Source of the DNA: Aneurinibacillus thermoaerophilus
Lineage (GTDB): Bacteria; Bacillota; Bacilli; Aneurinibacillales; Aneurinibacillaceae
Reading direction: 5' to 3'
Length of the DNA stretch: 64,000 nucleotides
Assembly (NCBI RefSeq): GCF_900099925.1
Contig: NZ_FNDE01000008.1
Span: forward strand, 1 to 64,000
Shown here: positions 19,235-29,013 of the stretch, piece after piece
How the letters are laid out: every line of letters starts with the position of its first letter
How positions within the stretch are numbered: position 1 is the stretch's first letter
Program-made: the position numbers and the translations under genes
Notes under the pieces: generated by a model
What the model was told of the DNA's origin: nothing
Seen by the model: only the letters and a program-made list of their open reading frames with translations
Database searches by the model: none

Positions 19235-21201
19235 TGAGTCAAACACAATCTGCCATCACACGTCTAGATCCGGTAACGTTTGAGGTGTTAAAAAATGCGT
19301 TTGTAAATTTGGTTGACCAGATGTCTGAGCAAATTCTGCGGACATGCTATTCTTTCGTGATTTATAGCCGTGATTTTAGTTCGGCTATTTGTGATGCTGA
19401 AGGGAACACCATTATGCAAGGAACGCAGGATATTTCCGTTCATGTAGGAACACTCCATTTAACAGCCAAAGCAGTACTTGAAGATTTCGGAGACGATATT
19501 CATCCTGGGGACGTATTTTTGATTAATGATCCGTATCGAGGTGGGACACATTTTTGTGATGTTCGCGTAGTTCGACCGGTATTCTATGATGGAAAACTTA
19601 TTTCTTTTATGCAATCGAACGGGCACTGGGCTGATGTTGGTGGTAACGTTCCGGGCTCCTTCAATGTTCGTTCCAAAGATCATTATGGGGAAGGGATGCG
19701 AATTCCACCGGTACGGATTTGGAGCAAAGGTCAGTATTTGCAGGATGTGGCCAATCTTCTGGTGGCCAATATGCGTGTTCCGGAAGAGCGCCTTGGCGAT
19801 TTGCGTGCGCAGGCGGAAGCAACCAAAGTCGGGGAGATGCAACTTGTTCGTTTAATCGAAAAGTATGGTCTTGATACGGTTCTCATTGCTTTTGAAGAAG
19901 TGCAAAACTATGTGGAACGTCTCGGACGAGCACGTATTTCCGAACTGCCGAACGGCACATGGGAAACAACAGACTATATTGACATGGATCCGGAAGTTGG
20001 TGATCAATTAATCCCAATTCATGTGCGTATGACGATTAAAGATGATGAAATTGATTATGATTTGACCGGTTCACATCCCTACATCAGCTGCTTTTTGAAT
20101 GCTGGGTTCGGCGCTTCTTTTTCCGCGGTCATTTCCGGAACAAAAACATTTTTCCCGGATATTCCGCTTAATTCTGGTTTTTATCGCTTCATTCATGTGA
20201 ATTTGCCCGAAGATTCTGTTGTAAATGCACCGTGGCCTGTAGCTGTAACCGGTTTTTGCTCCGGTGCATACGAAAAAATCATGAACGCTATTTTTGAATT
20301 GTGGTCTGGTATTATGCCGGAACGAGCGCTTGCCTGCTCGTTTAACCTGGAATATTTGTTAATCGGTGGTTGGGATCGACGCGCCGGATATGACAATTAC
20401 TTTATGTGGTATGACTGGATGGCCGGTGGACACGGTGGTCGTTCATATAAAGATGGAGCGAATGCGATGTCTCCGGTATTTGGTGTCGGATTAAGCATTC
20501 AGCCATGCGAAGGACAGGAGAGGTTGTCCCCTGTTATTACAACGCATCATGAAATTGTAACAGACTCTGCTGGTCCGGGGAAATTTCGCGGTGGCTGTGG
20601 TGTGCGTAAAGGTGGAATATTGACATCATGTGAAAATACGGTTATGTCGTACTGCTGCGATCGTTCGCGCTCTGTTACATGGGGGATTCAAGGGGGACTT
20701 CCGTCCTTGCCGCATGGAGTAAGGTTAAATCCAGGTAGCGATAACGAACGTTTTTTGGGGACGGTATTTTCGAGTGTGGCGCTTAAACCGGGGGATTCAT
20801 TCGATCGTCCTTCCGCAGGTGGTGGCGGATTGGGTGACCCGCTTGAACGTGATCCGAAGCTTGTATTGGAAGATGTGATCGATCAGTATGTATCCATAGA
20901 GCGTGCGCGTAAAGATTACGGAGTTATTATCAAAGAGATTGACCGCGAGATTGACCTGTTTGAAATTGATGAGGAGGCAACGAAAAACGAGCGTGCGTAC
21001 ATTCGAGCCAAACGCAGACAGTGGTTGCAGGAAGATATCGCTTCCGTAGAGGAAAAATTTAAAAGAGGAGAAATCGATGAACTGGATGTAATCCGTCGCT
21101 ATGGTGTGATTATGGATTACACAACCGGGCATGTTCTGCCAAATTCGACAGCACAATATCGCGATATGTTATATAAACGCACGCTGGCCCATTGGGAGTA
21201 G
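19234..21201 (+). CDS. hyuB: HyuB-type subunit of a hydantoinase/oxoprolinase/carboxylase-family enzyme
   Basis: 655 residues, the partner subunit. Family motifs: LDPVTFEVLKN at the start, YSRDFSSAICDAEGN, INDPYRGGTHFCDV, GSFNVRSKDHYGEGMRIPP and the C-terminal GGGGLGDPLERDP. A C-terminal extension from about residue 560 to the end is Lys/Glu-rich and may form helices. Translationally coupled to hyuA. The substrate of the pair is not determined by sequence alone. Followed by a terminator. Confidence 0.93.
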   Translation: MSQTQSAITRLDPVTFEVLKNAFVNLVDQMSEQILRTCYSFVIYSRDFSSAICDAEGNTIMQGTQDISVHVGTLHLTAKAVLEDFGDDIHPGDVFLINDPYRGGTHFCDVRVVRPVFYDGKLISFMQSNGHWADVGGNVPGSFNVRSKDHYGEGMRIPPVRIWSKGQYLQDVANLLVANMRVPEERLGDLRAQAEATKVGEMQLVRLIEKYGLDTVLIAFEEVQNYVERLGRARISELPNGTWETTDYIDMDPEVGDQLIPIHVRMTIKDDEIDYDLTGSHPYISCFLNAGFGASFSAVISGTKTFFPDIPLNSGFYRFIHVNLPEDSVVNAPWPVAVTGFCSGAYEKIMNAIFELWSGIMPERALACSFNLEYLLIGGWDRRAGYDNYFMWYDWMAGGHGGRSYKDGANAMSPVFGVGLSIQPCEGQERLSPVITTHHEIVTDSAGPGKFRGGCGVRKGGILTSCENTVMSYCCDRSRSVTWGIQGGLPSLPHGVRLNPGSDNERFLGTVFSSVALKPGDSFDRPSAGGGGLGDPLERDPKLVLEDVIDQYVSIERARKDYGVIIKEIDREIDLFEIDEEATKNERAYIRAKRRQWLQEDIASVEEKFKRGEIDELDVIRRYGVIMDYTTGHVLPNSTAQYRDMLYKRTLAHWE

Positions 21202-21247
21202 CGGTAAGATTTTCGTTTGTTTTCACGACATTACAGCCGATGCACAA

Positions 21248-21276
21248 AAGCAGGTGTCTTTCATAGATGCCTGCTT
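21248..21276 (+). terminator. Terminator of hyuAB
   Basis: AAGCAGG-TCT pairs with AGA-CCTGCTT across a short loop, followed by T-rich sequence. Confidence 0.7.
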
Positions 21277-21469
21277 ACTTTATTAATAAGAGTTCATGAA
21301 AATGGGACTTTTTTCATGAGGGAAAGTTGTTCATTCTTTGATAAAGAAATTGTACAATAATATAATCAATTTCCTATATTACGTATTAAAGATATATTTA
21401 GGAATTTTTGTGGAAGTATAGCAGATTGGTCGTTTTGTGAATTGCAGAACGGGAAAGAGAGGATAAATT

Positions 21470-22247
21470 ATGAAACAAGCGTTTTATAGGATTAGCCTGC
21501 TTCTTTTTCTCTTGATGGGGATGTTGTCGGCGGTGGTTCAAGCTGCACCCGCTCCTTCCATTCAGCTCTGGATGAATGGAGAAAGAATGAAGCCGAAGAT
21601 TCCTCCACAAATTCAAGTGAATGGACAAGCTGTGACAGAGCTATTTGGACAAAACGGCAGTTGGGATAAAGGGAAAACAACATATTCCATAAGTTCTAAA
21701 GCAGTCAACGAAGTCGATGAAAAACCGAAAGTAGTTATTGAAAAAGTGAAAATTACAGGGCTTGTGCAAAAGGAAGAAATGATAGAGATAGAAGCGAATG
21801 GAGAGGTACAAGCCAAGCATTTCACGATGAACAATCCGTTCCGTATTTGATGTAGTAATGACACGAGAAGGCGACACGTTCCCTGAATTGCCTGAACGAG
21901 TAAAGATAGCGAATGGGGAAAAGGCGGACTTGTTTATCTCCGTCCATATTAACTCGGCCACTTCGTCGTCGGCTAAAGGAACAGAAACATACTATTACAC
22001 TGCAAAAAGCAAAACGTATGCAAATACCGTTCATAAATATCTTATACAGGCAACAGGGTTTTCGGATCGAAAAGTCAAAAAAGCGAGATTTCAGGTCATC
22101 AGAGATACGAAAATGCCCGCTGTTTTAGTAGAAATTGGATTTATTACGAATCCTTCAGAAGCGAAGCAAATGGCTGATGAAGAATTCCAGAAACGGGTTG
22201 CAGATGCGCTGTATAAAGGCATTCGTGAATTTGTTGACCAGAATTAA
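21470..22247 (+). pseudogene. N-acetylmuramoyl-L-alanine amidase (Amidase_3) with internal deletion
   Basis: The first frame (21470-21850) has a signal peptide (ISLLLFLLMGMLSAVVQA), a short copper-amine-oxidase-type repeat (WMNGERMKPKIPPQIQVNG) and the start of an AMIN domain, then stops after NNPFRI. The second frame (from about 21850) resumes inside the amidase domain: VVMTREGDTFPELPERVKIAN, SVHINSA and VLVEIGFITN. The rest of AMIN and the amidase N-terminus with its zinc motif PGHGG are missing. One deletion that also shifts the frame explains this. Remaining parts keep the second zinc His and the catalytic Glu, but the enzyme cannot be active. Confidence 0.85.
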
Positions 22248-22399
22248 GGAATACGAAAACGAGCTTTGTTTTTTGTCTTCCTTAGCGTATATTTTTGTTA
22301 TGGTACAGAAATAATGACTTTCTTAAAAGATGAGCAAGAAGTAAAGGTCATTGACTATGGGCATAAAGATAGATGAATTTTTACATAGACATTAGAGGC

Positions 22400-22428
22400 A
22401 AGAGGCAATATTTTTCTGCCTCTTTTTT
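22400..22428 (+). terminator. Terminator after the amidase remnant
   Basis: AAGAGGCA, 9-base loop, TGCCTCTT followed by TTTT. The rest of the 22248-22549 gap holds the promoter region of the next gene; nothing else seen. Confidence 0.85.
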
Positions 22429-22549
22429 ATTATGTAGCGTTTTAAGAGGCTCCCCTTCCTTGTCCATTAAAATCAAAAATGATTTACATTCTCACTGCAT
22501 TATGATATGTTTCTATTAAACCAATCATCCGATGTTTGGAGGTGTGTGA

Positions 22550-23245
22550 ATGAAATTACAAAAAACAAACCGCATGACGCTGGTCGAACAAGTGGCCGCA
22601 CAAATTGAAGCCATCATTGAATCAGGGCAATGGCCGATCGGAACCCGGATACCAGCCGAACCAGAACTGGTTAGGGAATTGGGGGTTAGTCGAAATACGT
22701 TGAGGGAGGCGATTCGAGCCCTCGTTCATGCCGGACTTTTACGAACCAAGCAGGGAGATGGCACGTATGTATGCTCAACCAGTGTTCTTGGTGCGGCGCT
22801 GCAACGGCGTATTCAACAATCCAATATATTGGAAACGCTGGAGGTACGTGATGGGTTGGAGCAGCAGTCAGCACGGTTGGCTGCCCTGCGACGTACGGAC
22901 GAAGATGTGGAAAAGCTGCGCGCCTGCCTTGCCGCTTGTGATTCCGCTGCGGAAGCGAATGATATGGATGCTTATGTCGAGTTCGATATCCAATTGCACC
23001 AGGCAGTTGCAGAAGCTACACACAATAGTGTTCTGATCGATTTATACGAATATATGACAGAAGCTGTCAAACGATCCATTCGTGAATTAGTCGAAGTTGC
23101 TTGTTGTGATTCTCATCAAAAAGTGCATCATGAACTCATTGAAGCGATTATTCAACAAGATGAAAGGCAAGCTGTTGAGGCTGTCCGTACCTATATTGAA
23201 CAGTTTAAAGAAAAACTTCAACAACATCTGGAGGATGAGAAATGA
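22550..23245 (+). CDS. GntR/FadR-type transcriptional regulator
   Basis: 231 residues. The N-terminal winged helix has the GntR pattern (LVEQVAAQIEAIIESGQWPIGTRIPAEPELVRELGVSRNTLREAIRAL). The C-terminal FCD domain has the metal-binding residues Asp in EFDIQLHQAV and His residues in HQKVHHELIEAI. Ligands are usually small organic acids. The stop overlaps the ATG of the following MFS gene (ATGA), so it likely controls that transporter. Confidence 0.93.
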   Translation: MKLQKTNRMTLVEQVAAQIEAIIESGQWPIGTRIPAEPELVRELGVSRNTLREAIRALVHAGLLRTKQGDGTYVCSTSVLGAALQRRIQQSNILETLEVRDGLEQQSARLAALRRTDEDVEKLRACLAACDSAAEANDMDAYVEFDIQLHQAVAEATHNSVLIDLYEYMTEAVKRSIRELVEVACCDSHQKVHHELIEAIIQQDERQAVEAVRTYIEQFKEKLQQHLEDEK

Positions 23246-24489
23246 GTTCACACCATCAGGCGATTGAGAAGCACTTTCAAGAAAGTGATGAGCCCTCACG
23301 CTCGTCTGCCGGTATCTTGCTGCTTATACTTGGAATAATCTTCATTGGAATGAATCTTCGAGCACCGCTCACATCAGTAGGTCCTTTAGTAGGTATGATT
23401 CGTGATGATTTAGGAATATCCAACACTTTAGCCGGTATGTTAACCACTTTACCTTTGCTCGCGTTTGCTTTCGTATCTCCTTTTGCGCCTAAGCTGGCCC
23501 GGCGATTCGGAATCAATGCGGTGGTACTCGCCTCTTTACCTATATTAACACTGGGTATCATTTTACGTTCCGTATCCGGGATCGGTACATTATTTTTAGG
23601 TACAGCCCTGCTTGGGTTTGCTATTTCGATTTGTAATGTTTTGTTGCCGAGTTTAATCAAACAAGAATTTCCGCTCAGAATTGGATTTATGACGGGTATC
23701 TACTCGGTAGCCATGAATTTGTGTGGAGCGATTGCTTCAGGAATCAGCATCCCTCTTGCTACCGATTTTGGACTAGGATGGAAGGTGGTTTTGGGCTGCT
23801 GGGCTATTCCCGCTTTTCTTTCACTTCTTGTTTGGTTGCCGCAAGCCCGTAATCGACATAAACAGATGATAGCTGTTAAATCAGATAGGAAAAATGAGCC
23901 GGTGAACGTATGGCGTTCGAGACTCGCTTGGAAAGTGACAATATTTATGGGGCTACAATCTTTGATGTTTTATATTATTGTTGCTTGGATGCCTGAAATC
24001 CTTATCGAACGAGGATTAAGTGCTAGCTCCAGTGGTTGGATGCTTTTCTTACTGCAATTTGCCTTGCTTCCGTTCACTTTTATCATTCCTGTTATTGCAG
24101 GACGTATGTCCAATCAGCGATTATTAGTCATTATTACGTTTCTTTTGTTTGTTGTTGGATACTTAGGTCTCTTGTTCGGGGGGAACCTACTTATTCCGGT
24201 ATGGGCTATTTTGATTGGCATTGGGGGAGGATGTGCTTTTAGTTTAAGTATGATGTTCTTTAGCCTTCGTACCCAAAATGTTCACCAGGCAGCAGAATTG
24301 TCCGGAATGGCTCAGTCCGTAGGATATCTTTTGGCCGCAATAGGGCCAACTCTTTTTGGATTGCTGCATGATATGACACACAGTTGGACGCTTCCACTGT
24401 TCATACTGGTTGTGGCTTCGGCTTTACTTTTGATAGTTGGTCTTGGCGCAGGAAGCAACCAATACGTGACTTCAAAGGAAAAGAACTAG
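23242..24489 (+). CDS. MFS transporter of the CynX/NimT type
   Basis: 415 residues with 12 predicted helices. The segment GMNLRAPLTSVGPLVGMIRDDLGIS near the start is characteristic of the cyanate/2-nitroimidazole transporter group (CynX, NimT, YeaN). True substrates of most members are unknown. Overlaps the upstream FadR-type regulator by 4 bases, forming a regulator-transporter pair. Confidence 0.88.
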   Translation: MSSHHQAIEKHFQESDEPSRSSAGILLLILGIIFIGMNLRAPLTSVGPLVGMIRDDLGISNTLAGMLTTLPLLAFAFVSPFAPKLARRFGINAVVLASLPILTLGIILRSVSGIGTLFLGTALLGFAISICNVLLPSLIKQEFPLRIGFMTGIYSVAMNLCGAIASGISIPLATDFGLGWKVVLGCWAIPAFLSLLVWLPQARNRHKQMIAVKSDRKNEPVNVWRSRLAWKVTIFMGLQSLMFYIIVAWMPEILIERGLSASSSGWMLFLLQFALLPFTFIIPVIAGRMSNQRLLVIITFLLFVVGYLGLLFGGNLLIPVWAILIGIGGGCAFSLSMMFFSLRTQNVHQAAELSGMAQSVGYLLAAIGPTLFGLLHDMTHSWTLPLFILVVASALLLIVGLGAGSNQYVTSKEKN

Positions 24490-24560
24490 AACATACAAAA
24501 CTTTACCCATTATTTTGTTAAAATTAATCGTACAAAATCATGTAGCTGGAGGAATAAACC

Positions 24561-24932
24561 TTGAAAGTATTAAAAACGTTCACTCGTATTTATGTTAGCG
24601 ACTTAGATACTGTATTACCTTTTTGTGAAGAGCTTTATGGTGTAAAAACAGAATTAAGATTTACATATCCTGAAATGAATTTGGAACTTGCATCAGTCGG
24701 TGATCTTTTGTTTATAGCTGGATCACCGGAGGCATTAAAACCATTTGAAGGCACGAAAGCTACATTTGTAGTAGACTCATTAGATGAATTTCTAACTCAC
24801 CTTAATAAAATAGGGGTAAAGGTTATTAGAGAACCAAAACAAGTCCCTACAGGGAAAAATATGACTGTACAACATCCCGATGGAACGATTATTGAATATG
24901 TTGAACATACCCAAGCTTACATTGAGAGTTGA
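24561..24932 (+). CDS. VOC (glyoxalase/bleomycin-resistance fold) protein
   Basis: 123 residues, one VOC domain of two beta-alpha-beta-beta-beta modules. The C-terminal strand VQHPDGTIIEYVEH carries the usual metal-ligand Glu. The N-terminal half has no clear His ligand at the expected position. Clean AGCTGGAGGAATAAACC ribosome site. Function cannot be specified. AT-rich compared with the genes upstream. Confidence 0.8.
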   Translation: MKVLKTFTRIYVSDLDTVLPFCEELYGVKTELRFTYPEMNLELASVGDLLFIAGSPEALKPFEGTKATFVVDSLDEFLTHLNKIGVKVIREPKQVPTGKNMTVQHPDGTIIEYVEHTQAYIES

Positions 24933-24998
24933 CACACATTCATTATACCTTCTTATGTTCGTCAAGTAATAGAATGATTCAGTTTAAGGAGGGTTTTT

Positions 24999-25478
24999 AT
25001 GAAAATCAGAAATGTACATGAATCAGATTATTCTTACATAATTACTCGTATAAACCAGTGGTGGGGGGGAAGACAAATGTCGGACATGCTCCCAAGATTG
25101 TTCTTCTCTTATTTTCAGGAAACATCTTTTGTTATTGAAGATCATGATCGAATTATCGCTTTTGTTATTGGATTTATATCTCAAACACACCCAAAAGAAG
25201 CATATATCCATTTTGTCGGAGTCCATCCCGATGGGCGCAAGAAAGGTTATGCTAAAAAACTATATCATCACTTTTTTGAGACGGTAAAACAGAGGGGTTG
25301 CAGTATTGTCAAGTGTGTTACTTCTCCGGTCAATAAAGCGTCTATTGCTTATCATACAAAGTTAGGTTTTGACATTCTTGAAAGTGATATAAAGATTGAG
25401 GGGATTTCTGTTCATAAAGATTATGATGGACCTGATCAAGATCGCGTCGTGTTTCAAAAAATCCTTTCTACCACATAG
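24999..25478 (+). CDS. GNAT-family N-acetyltransferase
   Basis: 159 residues with the acetyl-CoA motif A as VGVHPDGRKKGYAKKLYHHFFE and a motif B region SIAYHTKLGFDI. Substrate unknown. The last 117 bases overlap, on the opposite strand, the decayed 3' end of the LysR fragment. Confidence 0.88.
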   Translation: MKIRNVHESDYSYIITRINQWWGGRQMSDMLPRLFFSYFQETSFVIEDHDRIIAFVIGFISQTHPKEAYIHFVGVHPDGRKKGYAKKLYHHFFETVKQRGCSIVKCVTSPVNKASIAYHTKLGFDILESDIKIEGISVHKDYDGPDQDRVVFQKILSTT

Positions 25479-25853
25479 CCCATTTTTTGTTTTAAGGGTA
25501 CTTGAAATTTTTAGCTGGATAGCGATGCATAGAGGAGGCAATCTATAAATTAATAGGACTTCAGGTGCTGTAATTTTCAATTGACCTTTTATCTCTCCGT
25601 GCTCCCCCGTTGCTTCTTTTACATTCCTAAAAACATTAAGTATTTGAATCGCATGTGGCAGCAATTTTTCACCAGCTTCAGTTAAAAAAATCCTTTTTCC
25701 GATCCTATCAAAAATGGGAGTTCCCAGTTCTTCTTCTATTGCTTTTATATGAAATGTTACAGTCGACTGGGAATAGTTAAGAAGTTCAGCCGCTTTAGTG
25801 AAACTCCCTGTTTGAATAACAGCTTTAAATGTATTTAGATGCCTAATTTCCAT
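25362..25853 (-). pseudogene. LysR-family regulator, C-terminally truncated
   Basis: The first ~120 residues are a normal LysR start: the helix-turn-helix (GSFTKAAELLNYSQSTVTFHIKAIEEELG), linker helix, then GQLKITAPEVLLIYRLPP. After this the effector domain is lost: the frame continues about 40 residues into unrelated sequence antisense to the acetyltransferase gene. Normal LysR proteins are near 290-300 residues. It probably once controlled the divergent EamA transporter at 26035, the usual arrangement. It may still bind DNA but cannot sense ligand. Confidence 0.85.
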
Positions 25854-26034
25854 GAAGTCCAGCTCCTCCTACTTAAAAACTCGATAGATATATTTTAAAA
25901 CACTAATTTCACTAGCTTAAGGAAAAAACATAAAATAATAATTGGAAAAATCGATATAAGAATTTTATCTTTCAACTTCATTTTTTCATGATTGTAAAAA
26001 TCATATTATTTATATATGAAAAGAGGATATAATA

Positions 26035-26946
26035 ATGGGCAGACAGTACAAAATCTTAGTGAATTCAAAAATTAAGAAGTCTATGCAGACAGGTATTTTG
26101 TTGAAAAGGAGTATTATTCCTTGGTTATTTGTTCTGATGTGGAGCAGTGGGGGGATTTTTGTAAAAATTGGTTTACACTATGCCGATCCATTTATTTTTC
26201 TGTTTTTTCGATTATTATTTTCCTCTCTTCTTTTTTGGGGAATGTTGCTCATATTTAGACCTTCATTACCAACAAATTCAAAAGAATGGATGGATGTCAT
26301 TTTCACAGGATTATGTATGCAAGCTGGTTATCAAACCTTTTATTTTTTAGCTTTAGATTACAATATTTCTCCTGGGCTGCTGGCCATTATACTTGGAGCA
26401 CAACCTATTCTTACAACATTTCTTTCAAGAGAAAAAAGTGGAAAAAATCAATGGATAGGGCTCATTATTGGAATCATCGGTCTTACTTTAGTCGTGCTCA
26501 ATAGTACAAAAATAGCGAACATTTCAAAAATAGGCATGATGAGTTCATTGATTTCACTCCTTTGTATTATAGGAGGAACCATCTTACAAAAGTCTATACA
26601 GGTTAATCAAATATCAAATATGACGATTCAGTATACATCCGGAACTATTTTTTTATCCATCTTATTATATTGTTTTGAACAAAAAGTAAGTTGGTCTCCT
26701 ATGTTTTTACTCTCCCTCTGTTGGATGGTATTCGTTGTTTCAGTAGGAGCAACCTTATTGCTCTATCATATGATACGACAGGGCAATCTTACAAATGTAA
26801 CAAGTTTATTTTATTGTGTACCACCTGTGACAGCTATATTCGATTTCTTTGTGTTCAAAAATAGTTTAGCAATGCTGAGTATAATCGGTATGGGTTTGAT
26901 TGTCTTAGGAATTTTTCTTGTTAACAGACAAGGCAAGCTGGTATGA
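26035..26946 (+). CDS. EamA/DMT-family transporter
   Basis: 303 residues with ten predicted helices in two EamA repeats (WSSGGIFVKIGLHYADPFIFLFFRLLFS; ILGAQPILTTFLSRE; VPPVTAIFDFFVF). Typical of metabolite or amino-acid exporters. The start at 26035 follows AGAGGAT; a later Met at about 26080 is possible. Its likely regulator, the divergent LysR gene, is truncated. AT-rich. Confidence 0.85.
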   Translation: MGRQYKILVNSKIKKSMQTGILLKRSIIPWLFVLMWSSGGIFVKIGLHYADPFIFLFFRLLFSSLLFWGMLLIFRPSLPTNSKEWMDVIFTGLCMQAGYQTFYFLALDYNISPGLLAIILGAQPILTTFLSREKSGKNQWIGLIIGIIGLTLVVLNSTKIANISKIGMMSSLISLLCIIGGTILQKSIQVNQISNMTIQYTSGTIFLSILLYCFEQKVSWSPMFLLSLCWMVFVVSVGATLLLYHMIRQGNLTNVTSLFYCVPPVTAIFDFFVFKNSLAMLSIIGMGLIVLGIFLVNRQGKLV

Positions 26947-27301
26947 TTCACAAAAACATGCATCTGAATCCTCTTTATTACAAGGAAAGCTTTGAATTGA
27001 GTGTAGAGACAAATGGAGCCCCCTCATCAATATGAAAGCCATATGGGTAGCGAAAGTGTATGTCCGTTTATAAGCGATGGTGAAGCATGTGTCAATAGCT
27101 TCTACAGGTGTAACCAGAAAAACTCGCAGGCTCGCTTCGCCGTAATATCCTGACGCTCCTTGTGGAGTATCACTTCTTCATTGTTTGGCATATGGTATAT
27201 AAATACAGTTTCAGTTATAGAAAAAGTGGGAAAAGGATAATAGGGGGAGTATACCCCTTTTACTCTACCGAATGGTCATTTGAAAATGTAAGGAGGAGCA
27301 G
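26947..27301. other. Intergenic region, no gene, possible mobile-element relic
   Basis: 355 bases. A stretch at about 27080-27160 has coding-like composition, but the frame has no start or domain. A hairpin AGGGG/CCCCT near 27242-27260 and the AAGGAGGAG ribosome site of the BCCT gene follow. Nothing else is supported. Confidence 0.35.
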
Positions 27302-28900
27302 ATGCAAGCAAAAAAAATGGACTGGATTACGTTTACCATCACTTTTGTAGTACTGATCGCCGTTTGCATTCCACTGGGGCTATACCCTGAGAAAGGCGGT
27401 GAAATGTTAACGGCGGCCAGTAAGTTTTTTACTAACACCTTCGGGATTTCGTATCTTTGGCTTGGAATCGGTGTATTTTTCTTTCTTTTGTGGGTCGCTT
27501 ACGGACGATATGGAACGATTAAATTGGGTGAGCCCGGAGAACGTCCGGCTTTTTCTACTTTTAGCTGGGCTTCTATGTTATTTTGCGCGGGGATCGGTGC
27601 CAGTATTTTGTATTGGGGAACGATTGAATGGGCGTATTATTATGAAAGTCCGCCATTCGGTCTGCAACCCGGTTCTACGGAAGCGATCGAATGGGCCGCC
27701 ACATACGGCATTTTCCACTGGGGACCGACAGCATGGGCGATTTATTGCCTGCCTGCTGTACCGATTGCATATTTATACCACGTTCGTAAGAAGCCCGTAT
27801 TGAAAATCAGCGAAGCGTGTCGGCCATTCATCGGCAAGGCGGCAGATGGTATTCTCGGCAAAATGATCGATATTTTATTTATGTTTGGATTGCTGGGAGC
27901 TGCCGGAACGACGCTCGGTCTGGGTACGCCGATGATTTCAGCCGGCATTAGCAAAATGACGGGAATTCCGGAATCATTCGGTTTAAACATTGGAGTATTA
28001 TTGATTGTGACGATTATTTTTTCTTTTAGCGCGTATTCCGGATTACAAAAAGGGATTAAATGGCTGAGCGATATGAACATGGTACTGACTTTTTTGCTGT
28101 TGACCTTTATTCTTGTCGTCGGTCCGACCCTTTTTATTTTAAAAATGGGAACGAACAGCGTAGGCTTATTACTGGACAACATTTTGCGAATGAGTTTATG
28201 GACGGATCCAATTACAAAATCAGGGTTCCCGGAAAGATGGACGATGTTTTACTGGTCATGGTGGCTTGTATATTCGCCGTTTGTAGGATTATTTATTGCT
28301 CGTATCTCGCGCGGTCGTACCATTCGCCAGATGATTATCGGCACTCTTGTATGGGGAACGATAGGCTGTACTGTATATTTTGTTATCCTTGGAAATTATG
28401 CAATATATTTGCAGTTAAATGATATCCTTCCTGTATTGAGTATTTTGCAAGAAAGCGGTGCGCCGACGGCGATTATTAGCGTGATGAATACGCTACCTTT
28501 CAATAAGATAATGGTACCATTATTTTGTATACTGGCTATTATTTTCTTGGCGACTACGTTTGATTCTTCCGCTTATGTGCTTGCAGCAGTAACCCAAAAG
28601 CGCGTCGATAATGACCCGTTGCGTTGGAATCGAATGTTCTGGGCATTCGCGCTTTCGCTTCTTCCGATGGTTCTTATGTTTATTGGCGGGTTAGAAACGC
28701 TTCAGACAGCAAGTATTTTAACTGCATTGCCGCTTGTTTTTATAACCTTGCTGTTGATTCTTTCATTCGTCAAAGCTGTACAACAAGATGAAAAAAAGAA
28801 AGTAGTAGCGGAAAGAAAAATGTTCTGGGAAGCGGAGAATACGCGCATTCAAGCTAAAAAGCGACATAGTGAGGCGGGGATGGAAAAAAAAGCAAGATAA
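27302..28900 (+). CDS. BCCT-family betaine/carnitine/choline-type transporter
   Basis: 532 residues, 12 helices. Family signatures: GIGASILYWGTIEWAYYY in helix 3 and FYWSWWLVYSPFVGLFIARISRGRTIRQ in helix 8. The YWG..W pattern is closer to the carnitine carrier CaiT (YWGTMEW, from memory) than to osmoprotectant carriers such as BetP or OpuD, which usually have sodium-binding variants. Substrate therefore could be carnitine, betaine or a related quaternary amine. A charged C-terminal tail of about 45 residues follows. Monocistronic. Confidence 0.92.
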   Translation: MQAKKMDWITFTITFVVLIAVCIPLGLYPEKGGEMLTAASKFFTNTFGISYLWLGIGVFFFLLWVAYGRYGTIKLGEPGERPAFSTFSWASMLFCAGIGASILYWGTIEWAYYYESPPFGLQPGSTEAIEWAATYGIFHWGPTAWAIYCLPAVPIAYLYHVRKKPVLKISEACRPFIGKAADGILGKMIDILFMFGLLGAAGTTLGLGTPMISAGISKMTGIPESFGLNIGVLLIVTIIFSFSAYSGLQKGIKWLSDMNMVLTFLLLTFILVVGPTLFILKMGTNSVGLLLDNILRMSLWTDPITKSGFPERWTMFYWSWWLVYSPFVGLFIARISRGRTIRQMIIGTLVWGTIGCTVYFVILGNYAIYLQLNDILPVLSILQESGAPTAIISVMNTLPFNKIMVPLFCILAIIFLATTFDSSAYVLAAVTQKRVDNDPLRWNRMFWAFALSLLPMVLMFIGGLETLQTASILTALPLVFITLLLILSFVKAVQQDEKKKVVAERKMFWEAENTRIQAKKRHSEAGMEKKAR

Positions 28901-28985
28901 AATATACCGGTAGGTCATTTCTACGAAGTCATGCGCTTTTTGCATGGCTCTTTCTTTATGGGGTACGTTTGGAGCTACGGTATAT

Positions 28986-29013
28986 ACGGCGGCTGGAATA
29001 TCCCAGCCGTCGT
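28986..29013 (-). terminator. Hairpin at the 3' end of the queuosine-precursor transporter gene
   Basis: ACGGCGGCTGG and CCAGCCGTCGT form a GC-rich stem with one mismatch overlapping the minus-strand stop codon. No good T-run, so termination is uncertain. Confidence 0.4.

Noticed and set aside
17183-21201. Acetone carboxylase
   Set aside because: The small third subunit gene is absent, so only the general HyuA/HyuB assignment is kept.
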